From the NCBI GenBank assembly GCA_030015575.1, contig CM057342.1, positions 616,867,348 through 616,931,347 on the forward strand: 64,000 nt of DNA. The letters run 5' to 3'. This stretch comes from Agapanthus africanus. Lineage: Eukaryota; Streptophyta; Magnoliopsida; Asparagales; Amaryllidaceae. Below the pieces are notes generated by a model. It did no database searches and was not told the origin of the DNA. It saw nothing but the letters and a program-made list of their open reading frames with translations. Positions 10,227-22,135 of this stretch are shown here, piece by piece; positions within the stretch are counted from its first letter, which is position 1, and every line of letters starts with the position of its first letter. The translations under genes and the position numbers were made by a program.

Positions 10227-12313
10227 TGTAAGTCCACGTTGCGACCGCCGGTTCTTACGGGGAGGCGGAAACGGTAAAAAAACAAATTTTTAGCGCAAGG
10301 GGCAACATGGACTAACAAAGTCGGGATCTTTTCCTAAACTAAAGCTAACAAACAAGCTAAAGAGAGTTAGCTACTCGGAAAGATGGTTATACCTAAACTT
10401 GAACTCCTTCTTCTTCAAACTTTTGTAGAGGTTGATGGTGCTTTCCTCGTTGCCTTCTTCCGTCAAAGATGGATCCACCTGAGGGTTCAACCTTCGGGCT
10501 CTTTCTCGAACTTTGAGAGAACTAGAATCTTCGGCTTGCTAAACCTTTGATCCTAGAGAGAGTAGAGAGTGTCTAGGGGTTGTTTTCTTTTCAAGGAGAG
10601 GGATTCTCAACACATGAGAAGGATTCTCCTTGAGCTTGAGGAAGAAGAAGATGAAGTGAGGAGAGAGAATGAATATGATAGAATGAGCTCTCTTTTTCCT
10701 TTTGCAACCATATCAAAAAGAAAAAGAATTATCTAAATAATAATAATAATTCAAATGAGAATAGTTGATGGTTGTTTTGGAATGACCACTATCATAACTT
10801 CATTAAATGAATGTAAGCTAGAATCAAGGAGCATCCTTGCAAAGTAATGATGATGGTCAAACATTCAACCATGGTCAACAAGTCAACCATGGTCAACAAG
10901 TCAACAAAACCAACCATGACATAATTTCATTTAATTACTATTATTAATTGATATATTATAATTCCATTAGGGTTTGGAAAAAGACGACTGTCAACTGTGC
11001 ATACGCACCCGTTCCGAAACCCTAATGAAAAACCTCTTCCTCCGCCTCAAACAACTGTGCATACACACCTGCATTCTCGTTCCGAGGAACAAGAATACCA
11101 AGAGATAAAAATCAACCCCAAAACATATACCAGTATCTGACTCAAACCAGAGCCTACTAGTAATATCCGTCCGGACTCCAAACGTGCACAAGTGCACGGA
11201 TGAGAACGAACCCTGTCGCAAGACCATGCGACCTCTACTCTGTTTTGCCCAGAGGCGAATACCCTCTGTGTGGGACTCTAAAGACTCGACACTATGCTGG
11301 CAGTGGGTTTAACCACAGACCGCAAGCGGCACTAGCTGTGCGTAACGGTCCCCAGGTAGATGCCGACAAGAAGGCTGACGAGGTGAACCCCATCTGAACT
11401 CCTACTGAGTCTGAATGTGACAGTCTCCGTACAGTCCGGTCTGTTCGTCTGATACATCGCATGGCGGGCCTAGGGGGCGGTAAACGTCAGTCCCCTAATA
11501 GCGGTACAAGTCGTGTCGGAGTGAAGCCCAAAACACCCTGAGATAACACTGGAAGCCTACCAGTATATCCCGCTTGCCCTGGCCAGGGACTACTCGTGTA
11601 ATGGCTCTCCTAGACACAGCGCGATGTCAACCCCCAATACCGGGAGAGACGAATCCTGTCTAACCGTCACTGCCTCCAAGTGCTTCGGGACTGCACCCAA
11701 CCATTACCTGTTTGCACGACTCCTTTGAGCCGTGGTAGGGTAGTGATCAAAGTGCAGTGGGAACACACTCGAGGCGAAGTGTCAGTGTCAAGTCAGCGGA
11801 CTAAGCTGTACTCATGTCACCTGGGAACTGATAACTGACGATAGGTATAATACCAACCTGTCAGTTCCCGACGAGTCCTGTCCAGTGTACTCGTAACCCA
11901 ACGAGCACCCGTATACTATCTCCAGTACGACGTACTGATGGCTGTGGGACAGACCATCTCCCACACTGGGATGAGAAGCGCATACGCTAGTCTACTCCGG
12001 AGTATCGATGCCTTGTCTCGATAGTCCTGCGACTAGGGACCTGTATAAGGATGTGCTTATAGATTACCCAGCCCCCACTAGTGTGACTGCCATCACAACG
12101 CTGGTAATCAAGCAAAGATCCTAAGGGCTCCACTAATGCGTATAGGTGATATCGCAAAATAAACACATGTACACATTGAAGTAGAAACAAACCAAGTAGC
12201 ATACTACTATATTGAGCAAGATTGTTTATACAAGGTGAATATCCCAAGCTTCCATTAAGTAATATACAAACTAGTATGATACAGTAATGGCCTCTAGGGC
12301 ATATACACTAACA
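10227..12313 (-). repeat. 5' LTR of A1 (complete, 2,087 bp)
   Basis: It runs TGTTAGTG...CTTACA on the minus strand, bounded by C-element sequence at 12314 and by the primer-binding site at 10226. Positions 10479-12313 repeat in the 3' LTR. As the 5' LTR it should carry the element's promoter. A confident TATA box was not located by eye. Confidence 0.92.
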
Positions 12314-13419
12314 CGCATTATTCTCGGTCCCGCACATATCTCATATGCGCTCCTATTTCGTTTCGCTTGAGCCAGGAAACCTCTGTGTAGGACTCTAAAG
12401 ACTCGTCAATACGCCGGCAGCAGATGATGATCATATCAAGCACCCACAGGCCGCAAGCGGTCTGCTAAACGTAACGGCCACCCGGGTATTGAGCGATCAG
12501 AAGATCGACGAGCAAGCCCGCTCACACTCCTGTGAATCCAACCAGTAACACTTACCGTACAGTCCGATCTGATCGTCTGATATGTCGCATATCTCGCCTA
12601 GGGGTGGTAAACGTCAGACCCCAATAGCTCGATAAGTCATGTCGATATGAGGTCTATAACAATTCGAGAAACTACTGGTAACACTTACCAGTAAATCTCA
12701 GCAACCCTGGCCAGGGATTTCCGGTTATAGCCAATCGAACACAGCGCAACATCAACTCCCTATACCGGGAGAGACGAATCCCCTCCTATCGCTCATCGCC
12801 TCCATATGATTCGGGACTGTACCCAAAAACCACCATTTTGCACGCCCTCTTGGACGTGGTAAGATGGAAATCAAAGCACAGTGGGAACCACACAAGACTC
12901 TATGACGATCTCGGGTCAACAGACTACTCTGTACCAGTGTCACCAGAGAACTGCCATCTGACGTAAGGTATAATACCATCTGGGAGTTCTCGGCGAGTCC
13001 GTCCAGAGTACCCAGTCTCTACTGAGCACCCGTATATCATCTCTGATGTCAAACACCAATGGATATGGGATCATCCATCGCCCATCTGTATGGGTCGAGA
13101 AGGTATACGCTAGTCTACTCTGGTATATCGATGCCCCGTCTCGATACACCCACGACTAGGGACTTTGAAGGATGTACTTATGGACTACCATGTCCCCACT
13201 AGTATGATCCACATCATAGTCCAGGTAGTCAAGTACACATCCTAAGGGCTTTACCAACATGTATTAGAGAGACAATCAATGTACACGTTAAGGTAAAGAT
13301 CAACCAGATAGCATACTATCATGTCGAGCAAGAAAGTCCTCCCTATATATGTCCCAGCATCCACTACAATATACATCCTATGTATAGTAATGGCCTCTAG
13401 GGCATACATATAACTAACA
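12314..13419 (-). repeat. 3' LTR of C, inner 1,106 bp
   Basis: It is colinear with 20470-21575 without gaps. It begins on the minus strand with TGTTAGTTATATGTATGCCC next to the polypurine tract at 13420-13430. It is cut at 12314 by A1; the outer half is expected beyond the left edge of the window. Confidence 0.9.
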
Positions 13420-16184
13420 ATCTCCCACTTGCACTAGGGCCATCTGATAGCAGTGGTTGTAGTATCTCATACTCAACCATCCCATAAAAGTCTCTCTCTG
13501 GGAAAAGGCCTTTGTGAGTGGATCCGCCGTGTTGTCCTCAGAGTCTACTCTCCTAACCTCGATCACCCTGGAGATCAACTATCTCCATGATCAGGTGATA
13601 CTGTCTTAGAATATGTCTGGATCACTGATGGGACCTTCGTTCCTTGGCATAAGCCACAACTCCATTGTCTCACAATGGGTGGAACGTAGTTCATCTCATG
13701 AACCAATATTACACCCAAACATCCTCTTTGGTAGCATCTTAAGTAGCGATGTATCCATCCTTTATCGTCTAGTATGTCACGGTATCTAGCTTGGAACTCT
13801 TCCAACATACCGTACCTCTACTGAGGGTAAAGACAATGCCTGTGACTGACATTCAGTCGACTTTATCACCCTGGAACCCTTCCAGTGATTCTCCCCAGGA
13901 TCAATTGATACCATCTCACTACATCTAGTGAGTATCCTAACATCCAATTACACCTATCTCATAGATGAGAACTCAGAATTTAGGAGGTATCACTTTGATC
14001 CTATATGGAGAATCCTTGTGATAAGCGGAGATTGACCGAGCGTAGCATAGGAAACTCCTTCCCTATCAAGAGTATGTCATCCACGTACTCTACGAGGATC
14101 ATCACCATACTCCCTACTACCTTTTTGTATATACAAGGTTCATCTACCATTTTGATGATGTCAAACTGTTTGACTAACACATCAAAACAGATGTTCCAAC
14201 TCCGCGATACCTGCTTTATCCTATAAAGCATCTTGTACACGTTTCCGCTGCTCCCACTGTCTACGAGGCCCTCTGGCTGTGTACTTATAGACTCCCTCTT
14301 CTAAAACATCATTTAGAAAAGCTGTCATGACACCCAACCACCAGATATCGTAGTCATGGTATGTAGCCGTGGCAAGTAGAATCTGGATGGACTTAAGCAT
14401 AGATACTGGAAAAAGGTTTCATCATTATCCACGCCTGGTCAATGACGAAAACGTTTAACAAGTCTAGCTTTGAAAGTCTCAACTTTTCCATCTACACCAA
14501 GTAATCTTCTCAAGATATACTTGCTCCTGATGGGGATTTAACCCTTCAGATATAGCAACCAAAGTCCATACTTTGTTGGTGTATAAGGATTCCATCTCAG
14601 ATCGCTAAGTATCCAGCCATTCTTACAGAGTCCCACTCCTTATGGCCAGCTCGAAACTAGTTGGGACATCATCTCATGATGCAATCCTCGCTCCCACTGT
14701 CATAGAGAAACCGAAGTATCTCTCAGGTGGGTGAGGAACCCTACTAGATCGGCGGAGAGGCTGAGGTTCGTTGGTTTCTATTGAATCCTTCGGTTCTACC
14801 AAATCATCTGCTGTAGTTTGCATAGCTGGAACCTTTCCAGTTGTACATAACAGATCTTGCCTCGAGTTTGTCCGGATTTTGTTTTTAGACATAGGCCGGA
14901 CAACCCCAAATCTTAACTAGCTTAAGACATGGGCTCTTCCCTTTCCATATCAAATATGAAGTGGTAGGCAACTGATTTGATCGGAACCCTATTCAATAGG
15001 TATGCAGCTTCTCAAGTGCATAACTCCCAAAAGGAAATAGGTAACTCAGTAGTACTCATCATAGAGCACACCATATCAAATAGGGTGTATCTGCTCCGCC
15101 CCGATATACCATCGTGTTATGGTGTATACGGAGAAGTAATGCTGAGAGAGAATCTCATTCTCCTTTAGAATAGTCCAGGAATTCCGTGCTCAAGTATTCT
15201 CCTCCCTGATCACATCAAAGGACATAATACTTGTACCCTTATTGGTTCCCTACTTCTAACTTATATTCTGTGAATATCTCAAAAGGTTCGGACTTGTGTT
15301 TCAACAGGAACATAGGTCTGAATCTCGAAAGATCATCAGAGAATGTAATGAAGTACAAAGAACCAGTCCTGGCATGTGTAGACAGGGGACCTTACATACA
15401 TCAACATGTATCATCCCAAGAGTTTACTAACTCTTTATCTGTTTCCATTAAACGGAGCTATGGTCATCTTAGCTCTGTGACATGACTGGCAAGTTTCACA
15501 AGATGTAAATTCAAACTGATTTAAATATGCATCTATATGCAACTTAGCTAGTCGGGTCGCATTGATATGACCTAGTCTACAATACCTCAAGAAGGATTCG
15601 TTCAGTTCTGAACTCTTCCTCTTGTGTGTGTTCAGTATACTAAAGAACTGTAGTTTGATTTAGAACATCAATGCTTTTAGATAACGTGCCTGATCCGATC
15701 AACTTTTGATATAGGAAATGTTCAAAACATTATCCAACAATACAAAATTTTATCATTTCTTTACTAATAAAGAGAATGATATGATTTTGTATATCAGGTT
15801 CGGTATCTAATAACATTCATTCAGAATCAATGTATTTTGAATACAGGGTGACAGTGACCAACAGACTTGGCTGCAACTCTTGCCCCGTTTTCTGCCTCAT
15901 GAAACTTATCACCCGTTCTCAGTTATCTACCTCTCTGTAGCCCTATGTAACAGATTACATATCTGGGATCCTGATCTGGTATCACATACCCAGGACGTAA
16001 AGGATACTGAGAAACAATTCTTTGTAACAAACATACCCGAAGATGATGCATCAGCATGCACTCTCTTCGTTTGGGTGGCACGGGAATTCTGGTAATCCCC
16101 TATTTCCTGCTCTGTCTTATAACAATTATAAGTTGGAGCGGGACCAACGTTCCCCAGCTCAGTATAACAAGCGGGTTCGGTCAA
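13420..16184 (-). pseudogene. Decayed pol of C (protease, integrase, RT, RNase H remnants; no gag)
   Basis: Starting from the polypurine tract (13420-13430), pieces homologous to A1 Pol appear in order but in shifting frames. The RT fragment at 14001-14240 keeps SRSWNICFD and YVDDILL. The linker at 14674-14892 keeps PLRRSSR and HPPERYFGF. The integrase zinc motif near 15548-15600 reads YCRLGH, so its first His is lost. The protease piece at 15927-16184 has DTRSG instead of DTGSG. Upstream only about 25 residues and a ruined zinc knuckle precede the protease, where A1 has about 270 residues of Gag. It cannot make a functional polyprotein. Confidence 0.85.
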
Positions 16185-19100
16185 TAATCCGTATTATTAT
16201 CTTGATTAAGGCGTGATATGGTCGCTACCTGGAGAGAGAGAGAAGAAAAAACTCAGCGTGCGCTCTTGCAAGAATAGATTGGTTTTTATTTTATCTAATC
16301 AGGATGGCTCCCACTGCTTTTTATCAAATCTTCCTTCAAACCCTAAAAGGAAAGACTAGCCGGGATTAATTACACACTACAAGTTCGCCAATCTTTCAGC
16401 CAGGCCAGTGTCGGTACTTTGAGGGAGGTCCCCCGTGCTTTCGCACGAACCTAATTAATGTAAACCTCGTTTTCCCAGAGGCGTAACCCCGTTGACACCT
16501 TTCTAGACACCTACTTGATCGGCTAATTGTAATGTGTAAAACTCTCCCAGGAGTAACAATTACTCACAGCGGGTATCGGGATCCAACTATCTCATAGGAG
16601 GTATGCAATCTCATTGCAAATTTCAACACTTGAAATTCCCGATAATATTTTGCCCCTAGCGTCCTATGACCTTGACGGAGGTCAACAAACCATAGGCTAC
16701 TAGTCAAGTTCAACCCGTCATTTCTTGATCGAATTAAACCCACCCGCACGACCCTTGACGGAGGTCAACAAGGCCGCACGACTTCCCTAATCCAATCTGC
16801 ATCATATGCATAAGCAGATAAATACTAGTTAGCTACCGCACACTACGCCTTGACGGAGGTCAACAAACGTAGCACGAATACTAAGTAGGACTTATCTGAA
16901 ATGACGGAGGGCTACGACAGGTTTTTCTGAAAACCTATTGCGTAATGAACTTGATATCGTTGTAGAATCAAATGATTTTAAAATGGAGTGCTTTTGAGGC
17001 TTTTCTAGTTTTGCTAAAGGAGTCACTCCCGGTGAAGGGATCGTCGGTCCTTTCCTCGTCGAATGAGGTGCGGGATATATCATATATATCACCGTGCAAA
17101 GAAAAAACTCTCAAAAGCAATCAAAAGACAAACCGAGTGTGTAGCATCTGCCAGTTATTGCTAAAGGAGTCACTCCCGGTGAAGGGATCTCGGTCCTTTC
17201 CTTATCGAATAAGGTGCTGGATATATCATATATACCGCGGTGCAAAGCAAGAACTGTAGCTACCTGTTTTATTTTGAAATTCGATTCTACAACATCTTTA
17301 GGTTTCTTTTATTTCATTAATCTCATTAATGAAGTCCCATCATTTAAGTACCTAAACATCACAGATAAATACGACGTACACTTATGCCATCCGCATTCGC
17401 CTCGATGTCCTCTCGTGCACCGTTAGGTTAGGTAACTAACGGCAGAGCAGGGCAGGGCTAGCGCGGGTGTAAAACATAAGTAACATCTATATAATATATC
17501 ATATATACTATATACAGTATCTATCACAGAACATCACATGATCACATCACAGATATCGCAGCAGAAGAATCATATGAAATATTGGATATACTAGGACGTC
17601 CGTGTTTTCAATACGAGCCAGTATAAAACACGGATTCCACGGTCGTGATGAATAGCCAAACCCACACCCCTAGACCCCTACGAGAGTGGCAAGCAACCCT
17701 ACCAATTCTGGAGTTAGGAGACCCGGACTCGACTCCTCGAGTTGGTCTCCCACTGGACTCCAGAACCCGGTTACTTGTGCTCCCCTCCTTGGGTCTATCC
17801 TAGTGCGGAAAAGTAAATAATATACAAAGGGTGACAACTTCCGCAACCTGGAAGTGTCCCAATAAAAGAATATTACATATAAGTTTTTACATGAATGAAA
17901 ATGAAAAACACTCATCTCACATAAAAACCCCCGGCTATTCGTACACGACAATCCAATATAACATATCCAGTAACACATAACATCACATGTCATCAACGTA
18001 AGTAAATATGTCCATCCCAATTGTCGTTGACATATAGCAACGAAACCGGCGATATCACATATTACACTTACGGTCACAGAAAAGAAAGTGTAAAACTATA
18101 ACAGTTGGAATCCGCAACCACCTCAGACATCGCATGCCTGACCAAATGAATTCCTTAGACATCGTATGCCTAACAGCTATAAACCCCGCATTTTAGTCCC
18201 ATTATCGAAAACTCTTTTCAATATCAAGTCGGGCAATTCAACAAGATTCCCGACATCCTGATCGAATGCTCGTCGCAAACTTTAGTAGGTGGCCGCACCC
18301 CCGATGCCGTCGACGAAGTGCACCAAGGCGGAACACCGCTACCGCGAGCACCCGGACGGATGCTTTCGGCGACGGGGTTCTCCTTCAGTCACTTGGTCGG
18401 GGCTATGGAGTGAGGCTGTCTATTAAGTTTACCCGGCGAGTATCCGCGTACGCTACGTGATTGCGACGGACTTTTGATCACATCAAAATTCCGTGGCAAC
18501 CGATCAAGTGAGACTAAACTGCTATGTTTATAACATTCATTCAGTTATCTCATAACTACTTGTGAATTCCAATTATTGTATCACATTCCGGATAAATAGA
18601 AAATGTTAAACTTTTCGATCAAACAGTCGAACACCCAAGTTTTCCCGATCAACCGAATGAAATAAGTTCAAAGACATTCACTTCATGCCTCAGTACCAAC
18701 GGTCCAGCCGTAGAAGGGTCAAGCCAACGCCTCACATGTGGCACGCCGTACTGCCCCAAACCCGAAGGTTCAAAGGGCAGTTCAAGACGGTCACATAATC
18801 GAGTTAAGGTTTGTTGTCTTCTAGAGGGTCCATCGCGTTACTTGCACTACTTAGAACGTCGTTAAACTACGGAAAGATCCAATACTTGGAAATTTTCCGA
18901 CAGGGGAAAAGGTGGGTATTTATAGCCGGTCGAACTTTTTAACATATTCTAAAATTATCCGGAAAAACACACTGACAAAATTAGACAATCCGATCGAAAC
19001 ACCGAGTCCCCAATACAACACAGAAAATTCAACTCTTGAATAAATATTAAAAATTCCCATAAAATCCAGCATCAGAAAAGAGGAATTACTGTGCAATAAT

Positions 19101-19354
19101 TACTGTGAGAGTCGACTGTACGGCCGCGGAACCGCCGCATGAGGCATGCTCATGCCGCGGAACCGCGGCTGTTTAGATGAATTAGGATCTCGTTTTGCAC
19201 CATAACTCTTAGATCTTCCTGCTGAATTTTTTAAGAATTTTTAATCTGGAAAAATCCCAGTTTTTGAAAAAAGTCCAGAGAGCATATTTTGTGTTAGGGT
19301 TTCGGTTCGATCGGACTTCTAACTCCGTCAACGCATCGCCTAAGGCTCTAGCTA
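16185..19354 (-). other. Leader of C with conserved hairpins
   Basis: No coding potential is evident. It holds the triple hairpins at 16663-16696, 16752-16773 and 16843-16872 (loop CUCC in all three), two copies of a block of about 145 bp around CACTCCCGGTGAAGGGAT (17022 and 17169), the CGTTAG hairpin (17421-17441), and a GC-rich hairpin centred on GCATGC at about 19123-19170. Confidence 0.75.
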
Positions 19355-19367
19355 GGCTCTGATACCA
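19355..19367 (-). promoter_or_regulatory. Primer-binding site of C
   Basis: TGGTATCAGAGCC on the minus strand, one base from the ACA end of the 5' LTR. It matches the initiator tRNA-Met 3' end. Confidence 0.92.
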
Positions 19368-19368
19368 C

Positions 19369-21575
19369 TGTACGGTTCCTAGGCACACTAGTGAGGTCTC
19401 ACAAGGCATCAACCATGCCAATTTCAAAAATTAGAGGTGCCGAGAAACCCTAATACGGATCGTTAACTAGATATCTAGACGAAACAACGAGCTAGTTAAC
19501 AACTTAACTAAAGTGTAACGGAAATACAACCTTTGTAGATCCAGTTCTCCACCTCCATGGCTCCGCGATGAAGTCTCCTCGCTGTCCAAATTAAATTCCG
19601 GGCTCTAGCGTCGGCTTCATCGGAGAAATGGGCGGGCAAGGTCGTCGGCTTCGCGCCGAAGATGATCTACGTCGAGGCATCGCAAGATCAAGCTCCCACT
19701 TCACCAAGTCATGAAACTTGTGAAGAAAACACCCTATACTTCTTGGCAAGAGGTAGAGGATGAAGAAATAGGAGGTGGGTTCACTTTAGAATTGGATTTC
19801 TCACTCAATTACTCAAGTTGCCATTGATGGAGGCAAGCTTCTTCTTGTGAAGAAGAAGAAGAAGAAGATCAATATGTTATGATAGGAATAATTAAAATAG
19901 AAAAGAAAATCAATTCTTATCATAAGCCAACCATGGTCAAGTGTAGAGAATAGACTAGGGTTAAGTGGAATGGTTAGGGTTAAGCATGAGACAAATATGG
20001 TCACTTAGTCAAAGCTTCATGAAGCTTCAACTAGCATCCAAAGAAAGCCACCATTCATTTATTTTGCAAAATAAATAAACAAAATAAATAAATGATAAAG
20101 AAAAAGAAAACCCTAACCATTACACAACCATGGTTTAAACTTTACACAAACTCAAGTTAGCTTGTATCATCAAAAATGACACAAACTTGTGTACAAAAGT
20201 ATATCACAAATACAATGTGCACAATCCAATTGAGAAAATCCATTTAAAGTGAACCAATACTAGTTAATGCAAAGTAATATATCAAATATATAATTATACA
20301 TTAAATCATTAAATCAACACTTGATTCAATGATCCGGTCATGTCGCACATAACCGACTAGTATCCAATGTATCGTCTTATCGAATCAATCTCCGATTCGA
20401 TAACTAGGTTATATCGCATACAACCAATCGAAACATTCATCGCGAGAATAGAATACGGTATCACATACACGCATTATTCTCGGTCCCGCACATATCTCAT
20501 ATGCGCTCCTATTTTGTTTCGCTTGAGCCAGGAAACCTCTGTGTAGGACTCTAAAGACTCGTCAATACGCCGGCAGCAGATGATGATCATATCAAGCACC
20601 CACAAGCCGCAAGCGGTCTGCTAAACGTAACGGCCACCCGGGTATTGAGCGATCAGAAGATCGACGAGAAAGCCCGCTCACACTCCTGTGAATCCAACCA
20701 GTAACACTTACCGTACAGTCCGGTCTGATCGTCTGATATGTCGCATATCTCGCCTAGGGGTGGTAAACGTTAGACCCCAATAGCTCGATAAGTCATGTCG
20801 ATATGAGGTCTATAACAATTCGAGAAACTACTGGTAACACTTACCAGTAAATCTCAGCAACCCTGGCCAGGGATTTCCGGTTATAGCCAATCGAACACAG
20901 CGCAACATCAACTCCCTATACCGGGAGAGACGAATCCCCTCCTATCGCTCATCGCCTCCATGTGATTCGGGACTGTACCTAAAAACCACCGTTTTGCACA
21001 TCCTCTTGGACGTGGTAAGATGGAAATCAAAGCACAGTGGGAACCACACAAGACTCTATGACGATCTCGGGTCAACAGACTACTCTGTACCAGTGTCACC
21101 AGAGAACTGCCATCTGACGTAAGGTATAATACCATCTGGGAGTTCTCGGCGAGTCCGTCCAGTGTACCCAGTCTCTACTGAGCACCCGTATATCATCTCT
21201 GATGTCAAACACCAATGGATATGGGATCATCCATCACCCATCTGTATGGGTCGAGAAGGTATACGCTAGTCTACTCTGGTATATCGATGCCCCGTCTCGA
21301 TACACCCACGACTAGGGACTTTGAAGGATGTACTTATGGACTACCATGTCCCCACTAGTATGATCCACATCATAATCCAGGTAGTCAAGTACACATCCTA
21401 AGGGCTTTACAAACATGTATCAGAGAGACAAGCAATGTACACGTTAAGGTAAAGATCAACCAGATAGCATACTATCATGTCGAGCAAGAAAGTCCTCCCT
21501 ATATATGTCCCAGCATCCACTACAATATACATCCTATGTATAGTAATGGCCTCTAGGGCATACATATAACTAACA
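19369..21575 (-). repeat. 5' LTR of C (complete, 2,207 bp)
   Basis: TG...CA termini are set by the primer-binding site on one side and by unrelated pyrimidine-rich sequence at 21576 on the other. Its 20470-21575 half repeats in the 3' LTR. It contains a short GAA/CTT run near 19838-19869. Much of it is related to the E LTR (45777-47939). Confidence 0.9.
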
Positions 21576-21689
21576 AGCTTTACCCTTCTCTCTCTTTTCT
21601 CTTTCTCTCTCTCTCTCCTACACTAAATGCCAATTTTCTTTCTCCTCTTCCTCTTCTCTCTCCTCTCGCGAATCTCTCTCTCTCTCCCC

Positions 21690-21690
<1 letters not shown>

Positions 21691-21726
<36 letters not shown>
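21691..21726 (+). repeat. (TC)n microsatellite
   Basis: A near-perfect TC dinucleotide run lies within a longer CT-rich tract (about 21585-21740). Confidence 0.9.
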
Positions 21727-21728
<2 letters not shown>

Positions 21729-22130
21729 TCTCTTTATATTTTCTTTCTTCTCCCTCGTCACAACAGAAACCCATTCCCTGAAAAAACCCTAGCCGCCGTC
21801 TCTCGCCTCTGCCTAGCGCCGACGACGCCGTACAAGCCTCGTCGCCCCTCAACCCTCGTCGCAGCCGCCTCCACCTTCTCTTCTTCCTCCTTTCCTTCTC
21901 TCCCAAGCCCCCTGCACCCCTGCACTTTGTGCATCGCCGGAACTGTTGCCATCGGCGACTCGTCCCCATGTCCCTGGCATCGTGCACAACTCCGGTAAGC
22001 AACCTTCCTCCCCCTCATCCTTCTCTTCTTCTTCTTTCTCTTCTTCTTCATATTAAAACCTCCTTGCTGTTAAATGTTTTTGGGTCTTCTGTAGATCGTC
22101 GGAGCCCCTTCGTTCGCCGCGGTTGATCTC

Positions 22131-22135
22131 GCTGC
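22131..22135. repeat. Left target-site duplication of D (GCTGC)
   Basis: GCTGC immediately precedes the D LTR and is repeated at 31712-31716 immediately after the other LTR. The 5-bp size is normal for copia integration. Confidence 0.95.

Larger units (their letters stand above)
2397..12313 (-). mobile_element. Copia retrotransposon A1, Angela/BARE-like, with intact Gag-Pol
   Basis: The element reads right to left: 5' LTR 10227-12313, primer-binding site 10213-10225, a leader of about 2 kb, gag-pol 8196-4246, polypurine tract 4242-4232, and 3' LTR 4231-2397. The 3' LTR lacks its last 252 bp because B1 was inserted there. About nine differences over 1,835 aligned bp separate the two LTRs (roughly 0.5%, counted by eye), so it is young. 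It sits inside the 3' LTR of element C: C resumes at 12314 exactly where the other C LTR has CGCATTATTC. The partner target-site duplication would be off the left edge. This is the only potentially autonomous element in the window. Confidence 0.9.
12314..21575 (-). mobile_element. Copia retrotransposon C (group 2), gag-less, pol decayed
   Basis: In transcript order: 5' LTR 21575-19369, primer-binding site, leader with hairpins, remnant protease-to-RNase H, polypurine tract, and 3' LTR 13419-12314. The outer part of the 3' LTR is missing because A1 inserted there. The two LTR segments align over exactly 1,106 bp with about 17 differences (about 1.5%), so C is older than A1, as the nesting requires. 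The interior lacks gag. The base after 21575 starts putative LTR X, so C is inserted in X, with a possible target-site duplication AGCTT at 21576-21580 whose partner is off the window. Confidence 0.85.
21576..22135 (+). repeat. Putative gypsy-type LTR X, first visible part
   Basis: The sequence is a CT-rich tract, then AAACCCTAGCCGCCG-type GC-rich sequence, with no convincing protein. It ends at the GCTGC target site of D and continues at 31717 after D, so it existed before D. The composition (pyrimidine tract, then GC-rich leader-like sequence) fits the R-U5 part of a long plant Ty3/gypsy LTR, but a host 5' UTR with a GGTAAG-like donor near 21995 cannot be excluded. The open frames here are low-complexity and are not called. 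Confidence 0.45.

Noticed and set aside
18266..18460. 64-codon Arg-rich frame in the C leader
   Set aside because: No counterpart in other leaders and no start context or family match; treated as non-coding.
21580..22002. Arg/Glu-rich 140-codon frame and its opposite-strand Ser/Leu-rich frame
   Set aside because: Both are translations of a CT-rich simple repeat in X.
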